Positions 1-12,126 of a stretch of DNA of 64,000 nt are shown piece after piece. Made by a program: the position numbers and the translations under genes. The notes below the pieces were generated by a model. That model was given only the letters and a program-made list of their open reading frames with translations, had not been told where the DNA came from and searched no databases. The DNA comes from Apostichopus japonicus (Eukaryota; Echinodermata; Holothuroidea; Aspidochirotida; Stichopodidae). Every line of letters begins with the position of its first letter. The stretch's first letter is position 1. Where the stretch lies: contig NC_092564.1 in assembly GCF_037975245.1 (NCBI RefSeq), forward strand, positions 16,448,984-16,512,983, read 5' to 3'.

Positions 1-2160
1 GACAAATCCTCTGGTTACTACTTTTTTCGACAATACAAAAAGAGACAAATTCATCTCATCACAACTGTGGATAAAGACATGTCAATATTGTTCTCTAAAA
101 TCGGACATTACATCTTCTTTGTAGCCTTTATTGTTCTAGAAACATCCGAAGTCAGTAACATTTTTATTATTTTGGAATTTGTCTGGAAATATTGTTAACT
201 TTTACGGTACGTATTTCCAAACTAGTCCATAGTGTCATCTCATCAAGAATTTTCCACTGTTTGTCTTTAAATTGAATCAGTTTGAATATTTCATTGTTGC
301 AGCTATAACCCGACAGACTGTGTGATGTCCTTTAGCTACTTTCATATATCTGATGTATGTAAGTCTTCAAATTGAATTAAATGTCTTACCCCAAACTTTG
401 ATAGCGAAAACAGAAAAAGGAAAACGTAATTAGCATAAATTAATGCTACTGAAGTGTTAACTGCCTTATGTTATAACAATTCTCTTGTAAAAGTAATCAA
501 TATACGGATCAGAGGTTGCCTTTATTTACACAGTCAACTTAATCAGTATTTCATACATTCATTACAAACCAACAAGTAACATAAGTGCATATCGTCCGTC
601 GCAGTGAATCCATGTGATAGTTGTATCACAGATTAATGCTTCTCCTCTTGGAATCGTGTGACTATTTGCTCTCAATAAGGATACTCACTATGTTAACACT
701 ATTGTATTTTTAAGACAAATCCTCTTGTTACTACTTTGGTCGACAATACAAATCGTGACAAGTTCATCTCATCACAACTGTGGATAAAGACATGTCAATA
801 TTGTACTTAGACATCGGACATTACATTTTTTTGTAGCCTTTATTCTTCTAGACACATCCGAAGTCGGTCAAATATTTATTATTTTGGAATTTGTCTGGAA
901 ATATTGTTAACTTTTACGGTACGTATTTCCAAACTAGTCCATAGTGTCATCTCATCAAGTTTGTCTTTAAATTGAATCAGTTTGAATATTTCATTGTTGC
1001 AGCTATAACCCGACAGACTGTGTGATGTCCTTTAGCTATTTTCATATATCTACTGTATGTAAGTATTCAAATTGAATCGAGACAAATTCATTTCATCACA
1101 ACTGTGGATAAAGACATGTCAATATTGTTCTCTAAAATCGGACATTACATCTTCTTTGTAGCCTATGTTCTTCTAGACACATCCGAAGTCAGTAACATTT
1201 TTATTATTTTTTAATTTGACTGAAAATATTGATAACTTTTGCAGTATATATTTCGCAACTATAGTCCATAGTGTCATCTCATGAAGAATTTCCCTCTGTT
1301 TGTCTTTAAATGGAATAAGTTTGAAGATTTCATTGTTTCAGCATTAACTCAACAGACTGTGTGATGTCCTTTAGCTACTTTCATATCTCTGCTGTACATA
1401 AGTCTTCAAATTGAAATAAAATGTCTTACTCAAACCTTTGATAGCAAAAACAGAAAGGTAAAAGAGAGAAGAGAAGTGTAAACTGCATTATGTTATAACA
1501 ATTCTCTTGTTAAAGTAAACAATGTACGGATCAGAGTTTGCCTTTATTTATACAGTCAACTTAATCAACATTTCATTCATTCATTACAACCAAGTAACAT
1601 GAGTACATATCGTCCGTCGCAATGAACCGATGTGATAGTTGTATCGCAGATTAATGCTTCTTCGCTTGGAGACACTATCACAACTGTGGATAAAGACATC
1701 TCATTATTGTACTTAGACATCGGACATTACATCTTCTATGTAGCCTATTTCCTACTAGACATCCGAAGTCAGTCAAATTTGTAATACTGCAAATGTCATT
1801 GCTGTGAATTGGATGATGATATATTAAACGGCGTGATGTATTATAATGTCGTTTCTAGATCTGAAGAAGCTAGTATGTTAAATGCCCACAATTATACCGC
1901 CTAGCTACACATATGCTGTTCTCTTTCAAACTGGCTCTCCTTATGAACATTATTGAACTGTAATAAACATATTTCTAATTACTTCGGAAGTCGTCTGAAA
2001 ATTTAGTTAATTTTTTAACTATATATTTTCAAACTAGATCAATGATTCCTCGCTTGGAACCGTGTGACCATTTGCTCTCACTAAGGATACTCAACATATC
2101 AACTCTTTTTTATTTTAAAGACAAAAGTCCTCAGGTTACTTCTTTTGTCGACAGTACAAT
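1..2160. repeat. degenerate tandem repeat, unit about 713 bp
   Basis: The block starting GACAAATCCTCT at position 1 restarts at 714 with the same order of landmarks (CATCACAACTGTGGATAAAG, ACATCCGAAGTC, TTTCCAAACTAGTCCATAG). A third copy starts inside the unit at 1080 and runs to about 1670, a short fourth piece starts near 1675, and 2030-2160 matches the unit end. Copies differ by substitutions and internal deletions, so the array is old. No coding capacity is visible. It could be a satellite or a tandemly duplicated transposon interior. Confidence 0.85.
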
Positions 2161-3650
2161 CATTATCCTGTAGGCCACAGTGCAATGATCATGTTATTTG
2201 TTTTTCAACGTTTTGTATTGATGACCATTTTGCGTTTTGGTTTGAGTAGCAAACTTTCTTCTATTTTAATTTACCCGTCACTTTGGGAAATAATTCCACC
2301 CGTTGTAGACTTTATGAAGTCAAATATTGATGTGTTATTCATGCGTCCCATCTAGTTCGATGTTATTCTCTTTAAAAAAGGACTACTTGGCAGATTTGCA
2401 ATTTGAAATTTCCCACAGTGTGTGTGTGTGGAATACGACATGTGAAAATAACCTATATTGGTGAAGCCGATTCCGATTTCTGCTCATTAAACGTTTCTCT
2501 GTGGTACATCAATGGAAACTAGTTGCAAGTCGTTGTATTATCTTATGGGTGCAATTTTCGGGAACAATTTTAGGTCAGCACAATTTCAAACGTGATAACT
2601 ACAACATTTTAGCAGCAGAGGAACACATTTTTACGTTTTCGTTCGATTATTGCATGAATGAAAACTATGAATTGCATATACTGGTGGTTGTTTGTTTTGC
2701 AATGGGGCGTAGTTTACACCTAGTAATAAGTACAACGATCTATTTCATAAAATGAGTTAGTGACAGTAAAGATTCAACGACAATTCAAACCTATGAGCTC
2801 ATGATAACGTGTGTGCGTATGTATATGCAGAGCCGTATATTTACCGCTCTGTGTATATGGTTTGGTATGAGCGTGTGGGCGCTGCCTTCTTGTAACACCC
2901 ATATATCTATCAGTGTATCATTGGCACCCGTATACTTGGCATGTCGGTTTCCCATATTAGATAGGGACCTAATTGATTGTATTAGAGGTCAGGTAACGAG
3001 TCATCTTCATTCAACAGGATAAAACAGTGGAAAACTTGTACCTAACTTTACTCAAGAACGGAAACATGTAGATTACACATTTTGAGTTGGACAACCCCCT
3101 TGATATTAGTTAAGGCCAAAGTCATTTGACGTCAATAGACTAGAGTGTAAAAACGTTTGTGACCACCATAGCCAAGGAAATGTAACATTGACAAGTTTCT
3201 TACTTCCATGAGAAGGTGTCATTTGGAGTGTGTAAATGTATTAATGTTTGTCAACGTCAAAATTAATCAATGGTCAGTAGTATCTGCCGAACTTTTATAA
3301 ATCAAACTTTTTCATGATATCTTACAAGGATAACATTGGCTCATACCCTGAAGTCATCCATCAAACCTCAAATACAGTTTTTAATTCTGGTTTAAAGATA
3401 TTACAAAGCCAGCTATTCATTTTAAGTCTTCAAGAACACAACTGAGCGGTAATTACAGTCTTTTGATTTTTTAGATTTATTTCAAACTTTCATCACTGTT
3501 TATTTCAATAAAAGGAAATGACGCCGTTATCCCGCCTATGTCTTATTGTTTTCGCACAATCAAATGGATAAACTGCTCAGAAATATTGCAAATCAAAACA
3601 CATTTCTCAAATAGAAGCTTAGCAGAGCTTCTGCATCGTTGCTAAACTTC
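2161..3650. other. AT-rich intergenic sequence, no gene seen
   Basis: Only short chance ORFs (for example 2501-2755 and 2801-3022) with no recognisable domain, no matching splice signals and AT-rich composition throughout. I see no RNA gene or transposon end here. Confidence 0.6.
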
Positions 3651-4780
3651 TTTATGTTACAACAGTTCTCTATTGCAAGTAACAAACATGAGATTTCATA
3701 TTGCATTGTTATGACAACAGCCACCTCAATTAGCTATTTATTCAATTCAAAGCATTAAGTTAGGTCAATGCATACCCGCCGTCGCATTGAATCCACTTGA
3801 CTTAGACGAGAAGAACCCTTCTTGATCTGATTAAGTGAAAACACCGATGTTCTACGACTGCCGCCCAGCTTCGTATGGATTATTACCTATAAATCTTGCG
3901 CCTGTTTCCATCAGAGTATGCTATTTAATTATTTACTGATCTTCAATATAATTTTTACCCATTATTTTGGAAGTTGGCTAAAAAGATTTGGTACAAATTT
4001 GGCATATATGTTCACAACTCATACTTCGTTTTATCTCTTGAAGAAATTTTCACTGTTTGTCTGTACATTGATTTTGACATTTAACTTCTTTCATCAGAGT
4101 ATGATTTTAGTTATTCACTGATCTGTAGTATACATTGTACCCACCATTTTGCAAGTTGACCAAGAAGATTTTTAAAATTTGGCATATATGTAACAACTCA
4201 TGCAACTCTTTATCTCTTAAAGACATTGTCACTATTTGTCTGTACATTGACTTAGTTTAAAAATTCCATTTTGGCAGTTCTACTTCATCGTGGGGCCTTC
4301 ACGTCTTGATATTTTCATAAGTTTACTATAATTCTTAAAATTAAATGATTTACCATCGACGTCTATAGGGTGGGAAAAGAAGCAAAATGTTATCGTAAAT
4401 TAACGTTACTGAAGTGTATTTTTCTTTATATTACAACAATTCTATTGTTTAAGTACTTAACTTGCGAAAGCAGAGCACACTGTTATGAATACAGACAGAA
4501 CAAGCGGCTATTCAATTAATACATGTCATGAAGTGACGTTGGTACATTAACGCCTTCGTCGTGAATCCACACAGATAGATGATAACCTTATAACATTATA
4601 ACCTTAGTCAGAGATGGAAACATTATCGATGGGAACCTCAATTCCGGTCTACTCTCACCTATCTTCTGTTCTCAGTTTTTACTCAGTTGTATAACTTTAA
4701 ATAGAAATTCTTTGTCTACTAATTTTCGAACCCGTTACAGTCTGTGTAAGTCCATTATAACTCTGGATCATGATATATAG
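3650..4780. repeat. diverged copies of the 713-bp repeat family
   Basis: Pieces near 3660-3900, 3940-4120, 4120-4270 and 4400-4760 repeat landmarks of the first 2 kb in the same order (TTATGTTACAACA then TTCTATTG, a CATCGTCCGTCGC-like stretch, ATTTTGGAAGTTGGC, TTTGTCTGTACATTG). Identity is clearly lower than among the first copies. The 3805-3876 stretch also gives an uninterrupted version of the site invaded by the element at 4941-6510. Confidence 0.6.
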
Positions 4781-4973
4781 ATTATATCACTAATAAACGG
4801 CTTATTTAGATCTTTTTTATCGTCTGTATCTTACAATAGAGACAACTGAGGTTAAGTTCATTCTTCCTATTGCGACTGTAAATTGACCACGTTGTAATAA
4901 TATGCAACCCTCAGTATGGTACATACGATAAGAGGAACCCTTATGGCAAGCCGTTTTAACATTTACCCCGCAA

Positions 4974-5410
4974 TTCGACTTAAGTCGAATACATTTCACT
5001 TAAGTGGAATTCAATTTCACTTAAGCAGAATACTATTTCACTAAAGTGGAATACCATTCCACTTAAGCTTAATTGTATTTTACTTAAGCTGAATTCATCA
5101 ACATGTCACTGCATTTTACTGAAGCTAAATTCTATTTCACTTAAGTGGAATTGCATTCCACTTAAGTGGAATTGTATTTCACTTAAGTGGAAATGCATTT
5201 CACTTAAGTGGAATTGTCTTCTACTTAAGTGGAATACAATTCCACTTAAGTGGAATGTCCTGTCTATTTCACTTAAGTGGAATACAATTCCACTTAAGTG
5301 GAAATGTATTCCACTTAAGTGAAATGTGATTGGATAGTCTATTTCACTTAAGTGGAATGTGATTGCCTAGTCTATTCCACTTAAGTGGAATGTGATTGGC
5401 TAGTACATTC
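4974..5410. repeat. left array of CTTAAG palindromes
   Basis: More than fifteen near-copies of a 20-bp perfect palindrome (TTCCACTTAAGTGGAA core) with 3-15 bp spacers. Each can pair with itself and with those in the right array. Spacer lengths vary, so this is not a simple satellite. Confidence 0.9.
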
Positions 5411-5617
5411 AACGCCAAACTTTGCCCATGCCTTTGCGCGCCATTATAAACAACTTGCCGCGATACGTGTACGTACGTGGTGTCGATATGTGCACAATGA
5501 ATATCGGCTATCCATCGGGATCCATCTAGCATTTAACATCCGTGCAAGGTGTGTACGTACGTACCTGACCTGGTACCTGACGAATACCATTACCAAAATA
5601 AAGCCATGGCAAATACA

Positions 5618-5929
5618 TTACAAGTGGTTGGAGATACAGCCGAAAACGCATTGACAAGGGCAAGAGAACGTATTACTTTTTTTGGATTTTGGGTTTTGGA
5701 TGGAATCTTTTATTTCGTCAAACGTTTCACTATCTAAAAAGTTACGAATTCTGCCTATGTTACTTAAACAAGATGTAAGTCGCCTCTGTTGTGCATCATA
5801 CTGAATGTTCCCCTGTGCAAGTGAGGAAACAACACTTCGAATTGTGTCTCTAACAACAACAATTATTTGATCGCATTCCAGCAATGTTAGATGTGAATGA
5901 TTAACCATAGCCATGATGTACACGTGCAA
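5618..5929 (-). CDS. 103-residue ORF in the core of the palindrome element, function unknown
   Basis: The ORF reads from ATG at 5929 to TAA at 5618. Its composition looks coding rather than random: mixed hydrophobic and charged helices (for example LLECDQIIVVVRDTIRS and CLSNIGRIRNFLDSETF) and a Cys-rich C-terminus (CPCQCVFGC). Later in-frame ATGs at 5914 and 5908 are alternative starts. It lies exactly in the nonrepetitive centre of the element, so it may be an element-encoded protein, a remnant of one, or a captured host exon. I recognise no domain. No transposase catalytic motif is visible. Confidence 0.35.
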   Translation of the reverse strand: MHVYIMAMVNHSHLTLLECDQIIVVVRDTIRSVVSSLAQGNIQYDAQQRRLTSCLSNIGRIRNFLDSETFDEIKDSIQNPKSKKSNTFSCPCQCVFGCISNHL

Positions 5930-6028
5930 CGAGGATCGACTACATCATCATATGTGCTGAGCAATTGAATACGTTACGACGAACATTACCCTAAATTGTA
6001 TTTATATATAAGCCACATATCAACATTT

Positions 6029-6478
6029 CCACTTAAGTGGAATTGTATTTTACTTAAGCAGAATAGGATTCCACTTAAGTGAAATTGACGTATTCCACTT
6101 AAGTGGCATACAATTCCACTTAAGTGGAAATGCATTCCACTTAAGTGGAATTGTATTTCACTTAAGTTGAAATGCATTTCACTTAAGTGGAATTGTATTC
6201 CACTTAAGTGAAATAGATAGGCTATTTAGCTTAAGTGAAATGTTATTCCACTTAAGTGGAATGCATTTCCACTTAAGTAAAATACAATTCCACTTAAGTG
6301 GAATGCATTTCCACTTAAGTGAAATAGAAATGTCCATTTCCACTTAAGTGAAATGGAATTCTACTTAAGTGAAATTGAATTCCACTTTAAGTGGAATACA
6401 TTTTACTTAAGTGGAATAACATTTCACTTAAGTAGAATGTATTCCACTTAAGTGAAATGTATTCGACTTAAGTCTAAT
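6029..6478. repeat. right array of CTTAAG palindromes
   Basis: Same 20-bp palindrome family as the left array, in tens of variants, ending with the right inverted terminus. The two arms flank the ORF-bearing core almost symmetrically. Confidence 0.9.
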
Positions 6479-6510
6479 TGCGAGGTAAATGTTAAAACGG
6501 CTTGCCATAA

Positions 6511-7990
6511 GCCCTTCTAGGTCTGAATAAGTGAATACGCAGAGGTCATACGACTGCCTCCCAGCTTCGTGTACAATCCTATGAACATAATACACAATGC
6601 CCTTAGTACAAGCCTGTACAACCATACACAATGTCATCAACACAAGCCTGTACAATCCTGTGCAATGCTATGAACACAATCCACCACAACATCATGAAAT
6701 AAAAGCCAACACAAGACGTTTGTTAACTTACGGCAAGATTTCGGAACTATAGAAAAACCGAAAAAGAAGAGTGACATTGTTACAAATTCCTTTATGATGT
6801 CACAGAACATTGTTACAAGACCAACGAAGGAAACATAATGAAAACAATTAATATGAAACGTATTCAGTACAAAAATAAAAGTTGTTTATGGGTTAAAGCA
6901 TTATTTAAGCTTTCTTAACTTAGTTCAATGCATCATATTACCAAACTACCCATAATTAAATATTTAAATATCCACACAATGTAATATATATTTTTATATC
7001 AACTAATATTACGCACATATATGGCAGAGTTCGTTGATATCTAATTGGAGCAAAGAAAAGAATGTCGAAATAACGATAGCAATTTACTTTTTAAATATGC
7101 CATATTGTTATGAGACCGTTTACATCATTGTCAATTGCCTGCTTGAAATTCTTTAAACAAAATAGGACTGGATTTCATAGGATTGGATTTCATCCAAATA
7201 ATTTTGGATCATAGGAATGCATTTCAGTGTTTTGCGTAGCTGAGACGTGAAATTTGTTGGTTTGATTTTGCTTTAACTCTTATTATCACTTAGCAAGCGA
7301 ATATAATCGTTGATCTCAAAATTGCACAAGAACGAGCTAACATGTAATGTTGTTTTGCTGACGGAGTATTTTATAAATCAATTTGAATCGATCTATTACA
7401 ATTTAATTACACTATTAAGAATGTAGTTTCGTAGTACTTTCGCCAAACCACCATTGGATTAAAAAGAGAGAAGACATAACCATGCGAAACATACCACAAC
7501 CACCTGGACGTGTAACGAAGGCCGCAATGAAAAAGAACAAAATTGTTACAGTTTTACCATTATTGTTAGAGTTACAAACAGCAGTAACTCCAAGTGGTAA
7601 CATTTGACTTGCAACCTTCACAGGTGTAATGTGTATAAACATAGTAGCTAATGTCAAATGTCATATTTATAAGTTTAACACTTGTAAATGTAAAGAATAT
7701 CCGTAACGACACGACCGAAATTGATATTTGATAGGAACAGGGAGCTGCTGATAGGGGCTTCACAAGTTACGTATTATAAAAAAAATAATAATAAAACCAA
7801 ACAAGTGAAATGACGACGACGATAAGTTCAAAGGTACAATAACAAGTTATGTTGACTTCAGTGCGGGGTTCATGAATGTAGGGTGTGAATTTTACAAATG
7901 TTCATGAAGAATGTCTGCAATGCAATTTCCTGGATTACCATCTTTTATTTATAAATTTGATTACCAATGCATGGTCCGCAATTTTCTATC
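6511..7990. other. AT-rich intergenic sequence
   Basis: No gene is supported. A minus-strand stretch near 7590-7650 encodes a short Cys-rich peptide (CEGCKSNVTTWSYCC) followed in another frame by a hydrophobic tail, but no splice pattern ties it to anything. Confidence 0.5.
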
Positions 7991-8017
7991 AATTCTGAAG
8001 AAGAAGAAGAAGAAAAA

Positions 8018-8233
<216 letters not shown>

Positions 8234-8800
8234 GTGCATGGTATCTTTGACTGTACAGGTTCTAGCTTGACAAATCACTTCGTGTTTTTACTTCAACTAT
8301 CTGTCACATTTTCAGCTGGTAATGCAATAGCGAATATGATTTTCATTTACAACCATATTTGCATAATCACTTGATTCGTCTACTGTGCCAATCAAATTTG
8401 AAGTGCTAGCTTTGCTCTGCTGACGATACAGGTTATAAAATGATTTGGAAATCGTAGATGTCTATAAAAGGACAAGCATACGCTACAGAACCATACTGCG
8501 TAATACATTTTTGAATAAAGAAAATAGTGACTTTCCTTCACCTAGAAATTACGACTCCCTATATTTCCGGTAATTTAACAAATGTAAATAGGTTTAAATT
8601 AAAGCAGCAACAAAGGCTTCTTATTAAAGAGCTTAAGGAGTTGACAAATCAATATTCTCATGCCACATATTAGGAAAATGGAAATCTGACCCTGCTTCGC
8701 AAAATGGGTTAAGAATTGAAAACAAAGTGCACAAGCAGTTTAAACAAAAGCACAAATTATGCACTAATTAATAGATTTAAATACTTTTGCACTCGTTGGG
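8234..8800 (+). repeat. interspersed repeat, copy 1, attached to the ATC microsatellite
   Basis: The landmarks GCTGGTAATGCAATAGCGAA, CAATCAAATTTGA, AGGTTATAAAATGATTTGG, AAAATAGTGACTTTC, GAGCTTAAGGAGTTGA and AAGTGCACAAGCAGTTTAA occur in the same order, reverse-complemented, at 18110-18668. In both copies a trinucleotide microsatellite sits on the same side. It is a dispersed element of unknown class; no ORF or terminal inverted repeat was seen. Confidence 0.75.
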
Positions 8801-10200
8801 ATCTGCGAGAAAGACCGAAAGAGAAATAAGAAAACATACAATATTATAATATCCTTGTTGACGTTACCAATTTTTGGCTTAAGAAGGGTGATTTTAACAC
8901 TACAATAACTAATATTTGCTTCATACCATACTGCTTATACGTGCAATTTTTGTATTTGTCAAACATTTAATATACATTTTTTACACAATCTATCAGGATA
9001 TTTTAACAATTTTGTATGAAGCAGCACGACAAAAGAAGTACATAAATTCATCTTTTCATACAATATTGAAGAAATATCTTATTTATATGGATGCCGTAAA
9101 GTTAAGTCAAACATTTGGAATGTTACATATTCTGCTGTTTTGCCATTTTCAAACCATCTAAAGTTAAAGTCAAATGGTAAACTTAAAAAGTAATACTACT
9201 ATTAAAATTAGTTACGGTAACAAATACTTTACGCACTCAAGTCACAGAGTTTGTAGGCGTCTGTCAGAATCAAGAGAAATATTTAAAAAGTTGTATCAGA
9301 GATTTCCTATTTGAGGGTGGGGATGGATGGGATGAGGGGGGGGGGGCTGATAAGAAAGTACATTATTTTTTATTGGTTTTGAGATTTATATTAAAGGCAA
9401 AAATGGAAAACGATATCCATAGCTTCCCCCCCCCCTCCCCCTCCCTGTCACTATCACACCACGACACAGACACCCGAGCACAAGGTGTTTATTTAGTAAA
9501 TTAACATTAAAAAAATTATGAAACGCACATCCATTCCCGGCTCCATATACTCCAATTTGAAATTTAATGAACAGATTATGTTTCGTTTGCAAATCTTTGA
9601 AATTCATATTAGTAAGCTGCATGGTGAGTGTTAGGTATACTGGTGTAGTAGATTGCACTGTTTTTAGGCACGATATTTAATAACTTATTTAATAACATAT
9701 AGGAAAAATCACACTTAACGTTAGATGACTTGAGGTAAACTTTTAGTCTTCATATGTCATAGTTCCAAAATATGAGACATAATAAAATAATGTCTTAAGC
9801 TATTCCTGGTTTTCAGATTATTCAGTTCCTTAATTGCTAATTCTCTTTAATTATCCTTATAGGGCTAAATTGATAATGACGCCGGCTTCTCAGTGCATGT
9901 CTAAATCGTGAGATGAATGCATTGCTTTACAAATTCTAATAACCCGACGAAAGCATGTTATTTTTATACAAACAATAGAGCAACCTCGGTTGACATCCAA
10001 CACCATTGACAAATTGCATTGTGGCATGTTAATTGAGTCGATAAAAGCCTTATGGTAGCATACGACTATTAAAAGCCCCATTGACTTACACACTAAATCT
10101 CAAAAGTAATGTGGTCTCTAGGTCTAGATAGAAGTTTTCACTAGCTAAACGCTACCCATTACTGGATAGCTGACAAGTTGGCCTTTCATGGCACCCTCAA
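8801..10200. other. AT-rich intergenic sequence
   Basis: Contains a G-run near 9340 and a C-run near 9425. Short ORFs only. Nothing recognisable. Confidence 0.5.
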
Positions 10201-10207
10201 TTTTCCT

Positions 10208-10299
10208 TACCATGACTTTGCAGATTGTTTTGCTACCAGAGCCTGAAGTTTTCGTCACGTGTAAATAAACCTCTTTACCCCTGTCGTAAATTTTCGTAG
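10208..10299 (-). CDS. possible coding exon fragment, unknown
   Basis: On the minus strand an acceptor-like TTTAGCCCTCCCAG is followed by an open stretch reading KIYDRGKEVYLHVTKTSG and ending TGCAAAGTCATG before GTAAGG, a good donor. The composition is coding-like, but the frame also continues past the donor to a stop. It may be an exon of a gene whose first exon is at 15045-15132, or a decayed fragment. Confidence 0.2.
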
Positions 10300-10373
10300 G
10301 CTGCTCCTGGGAGGGCTAAACTGGTCCAAAATTGCCGCAATTGACCCAATGTTTGCACCAAATGTGCTTCCAT

Positions 10374-10580
10374 TCAAGCCACAAAAGAGCAAATCCTAAT
10401 TGATAACATAGCAAAACAAATTGTTGTCCTGCTCCTAATTGGCACTTTTCCTGAAGGAGAACACTTGGGCGGATTGATATAGACGCCAACAGGAGTATGC
10501 CACTTTAAGTTTCCTTTTGAGTTTTGTGTTGCATCTGAGGAAGTGACCTTATGATCTGTTAAACTTTGTAGCCCAGTCAC
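10374..10580 (-). CDS. possible coding fragment, unknown
   Basis: The minus-strand ORF contains HTPVGVYINPPKCSPSGKVP, which looks coding-like. It overlaps a 42-bp tandem duplication at its start and runs to a stop with no clear donor. It lies just upstream, on the minus strand, of the fragment at 10208-10299. Low confidence. Confidence 0.18.
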   Translation of the reverse strand: MTGLQSLTDHKVTSSDATQNSKGNLKWHTPVGVYINPPKCSPSGKVPIRSRTTICFAMLSIRICSFVA

Positions 10581-10648
10581 TTTAACTGATGATCCTCATG
10601 TGTTAGACTTAGTAGCCCAGTCACTTTAACTGACGATCCTCATGTGTT
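10566..10648. repeat. two-copy tandem duplication, 42 bp
   Basis: GTAGCCCAGTCACTTTAACT followed by GA(T/C)GATCCTCATGTGTT occurs twice in a row. Confidence 0.9.
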
Positions 10649-10649
10649 T

Positions 10650-11334
10650 AAAAGGCATTTTTACTTCATTAACAGTGCCTAGCAATTACAACATGGAGTG
10701 AGAGTAGAGCATTTTAACGATCTGCAGCCAATCAAAATGAACTATGTGTCTTAAGTCATCCTTTAAAACAAAGAAAACGACTACAAAGACAAGTAATTAA
10801 TATTTACATACCGCATTTGTCAAACTGATCTGAAGACAGTTGTAAATGAGGGGGAAATGAATGTATTGAAGTCACCGTAAAACTATTGCTAGGGCGATAC
10901 AATCGCATTGCTAATACAACTCAATACAAACATTACTGCCATGAACATAAAATATCCGACATTAATTTCCACAAAGTGCAAACAATATTTGTGGCATTAT
11001 ATTGACGTAAAGAAATGACAAGCTAAATTCGTGAATTCATGCTTTGTATGGTGAAGAATAAACAATATTTGTGGTGTACAAAGATTGTGACCTTATGTAC
11101 AGCACATAAAGATTGCCGAGGTTATAACTATACCAGATAACGGTGGAAACAATTAACAATTGTAGTGGAAAGTTATATAGACGTTGTTTAAGAGCATTGG
11201 ACGTACTACAACAAATTCTACATTTCAATGTTTTTCACTAAAACGGCCAAAACAGCACTATATGAATACAATTTTTTTTCTTCAATTCTTCGACAAAATG
11301 GTACTTTGAACTCGCCCGACCTTTTTCTGAACAA
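10650..11334. other. intergenic sequence, nothing recognised
   Basis: AT-rich. Only chance ORFs. Confidence 0.5.
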
Positions 11335-11434
11335 ATGGATTTACCAAGGGGATAGAATGAAGGAGTGAACTTTTTATTTACCGTATGGATTTACCAAGGG
11401 GATAGAATGAAGGAGTGAACTTTTTATTGACAAG
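11335..11434. repeat. two-copy tandem duplication, 50 bp
   Basis: ATGGATTTACCAAGGGGATA is found at 11335 and 11385, followed in each case by the same GAATGAAGGAGTGAAC and TTTTTATT. Near-identity points to a recent duplication. Confidence 0.95.
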
Positions 11435-11717
11435 AAGGGCATTTACAATTTATGAACAAGAAATCTTCTCTTTCTTTTTTCTTAAAGATAGCGTTGGATG
11501 GGATTAAGTTGCCTAATCCATGTCATGAATGATAAAAATTAAAGACAATATACGCACTTCTTAGGCAGCTTAATGGGAACTCTGTTAGGATCAAGACAAA
11601 AGAGGGTTACAGAATAATTGTAATTGTTTACTTTTCAAGTATTTCAATCTTTGGATAATTACTTTCATGCTATCATGCATTTCATTATATGTAATAACCA
11701 AAAATGCTATTAAGTAT

Positions 11718-12118
11718 TGGAGGGCGTTGTGGTCAAGTGGTTAAGGCAGTGGACTTGTGATCTAAGGATTACAGGTTCGAGCCCTGGCCAGATCGTGCCA
11801 GATCAGCGTGATCAGCGTTGTGTCCTTGGGCAAGGCGCTTTATCTCCATTGCCTCTCTTCACCCAGGTGTATAAATGGGGACCTGCGAGGTAACTTGTAA
11901 ATATAGTTGCGTGCGCCGGTTTGTGGCTGCACCCTATGGGAAGTCCCCCGGGGGACACGTGGTTGTGGTGCACTGTGGTGCCCCAGGAGAGATTGATTGA
12001 ATTGTGCACACTTTGGTGTGTGGGTGTGACAAGTTACCAATGACCAGAGGTTAAGTTGTAAAGTCGTGTGAGGAGGCATTAGCCTCATACAAGACTGTAA
12101 ACCTTCAACTTTTAATTT
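11718..12118 (+). mobile_element. tRNA-derived SINE, full length, with target site duplication
   Basis: The 5' head is tRNA-like: a box A match (TGGTCAAGTGGTTAAGG near 11731) and a box B match (GGTTCGAGCCC near 11773), the pol III internal promoter. It is followed by a central domain (CCTTGGGCAAGGCGCTTTAT, then CACCCAGGTGTATAAATGGG) of the conserved kind shared by several metazoan SINE families, and a T-rich tail. The direct repeat TTAAGTAT flanks it at 11710-11717 and 12119-12126. The length of about 400 bp suits this SINE class. It is an element, not a functional tRNA gene. Confidence 0.9.
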
Positions 12119-12126
12119 TTAAGTAT

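Larger units (their letters stand above)
4941..6510. mobile_element. DNA transposon with long inverted ends made of CTTAAG palindromes
   Basis: Left end TTATGGCAAGCCGTTTTAAC at 4941 is matched in reverse complement by the right end finishing at 6510; similarity runs about 70 bp inward. Both arms (about 4974-5410 and 6029-6478) then consist of tens of variants of the palindrome AATTCCACTTAAGTGGAATT. A nonrepetitive core of about 600 bp lies between them and carries a minus-strand ORF. The flanks read AACC(C) on the left and CCCTTCT on the right; a related locus near 3812 reads AACCCTTCT uninterrupted, so the duplication is 2-3 bp. I cannot assign a superfamily. A foldback-type or other nonautonomous element is likely. 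Confidence 0.8.

Noticed and set aside
11720-11795. A functional tRNA gene
   Set aside because: Boxes A and B are present but the acceptor and anticodon stems do not pair well and the sequence continues into a SINE body with target duplication.
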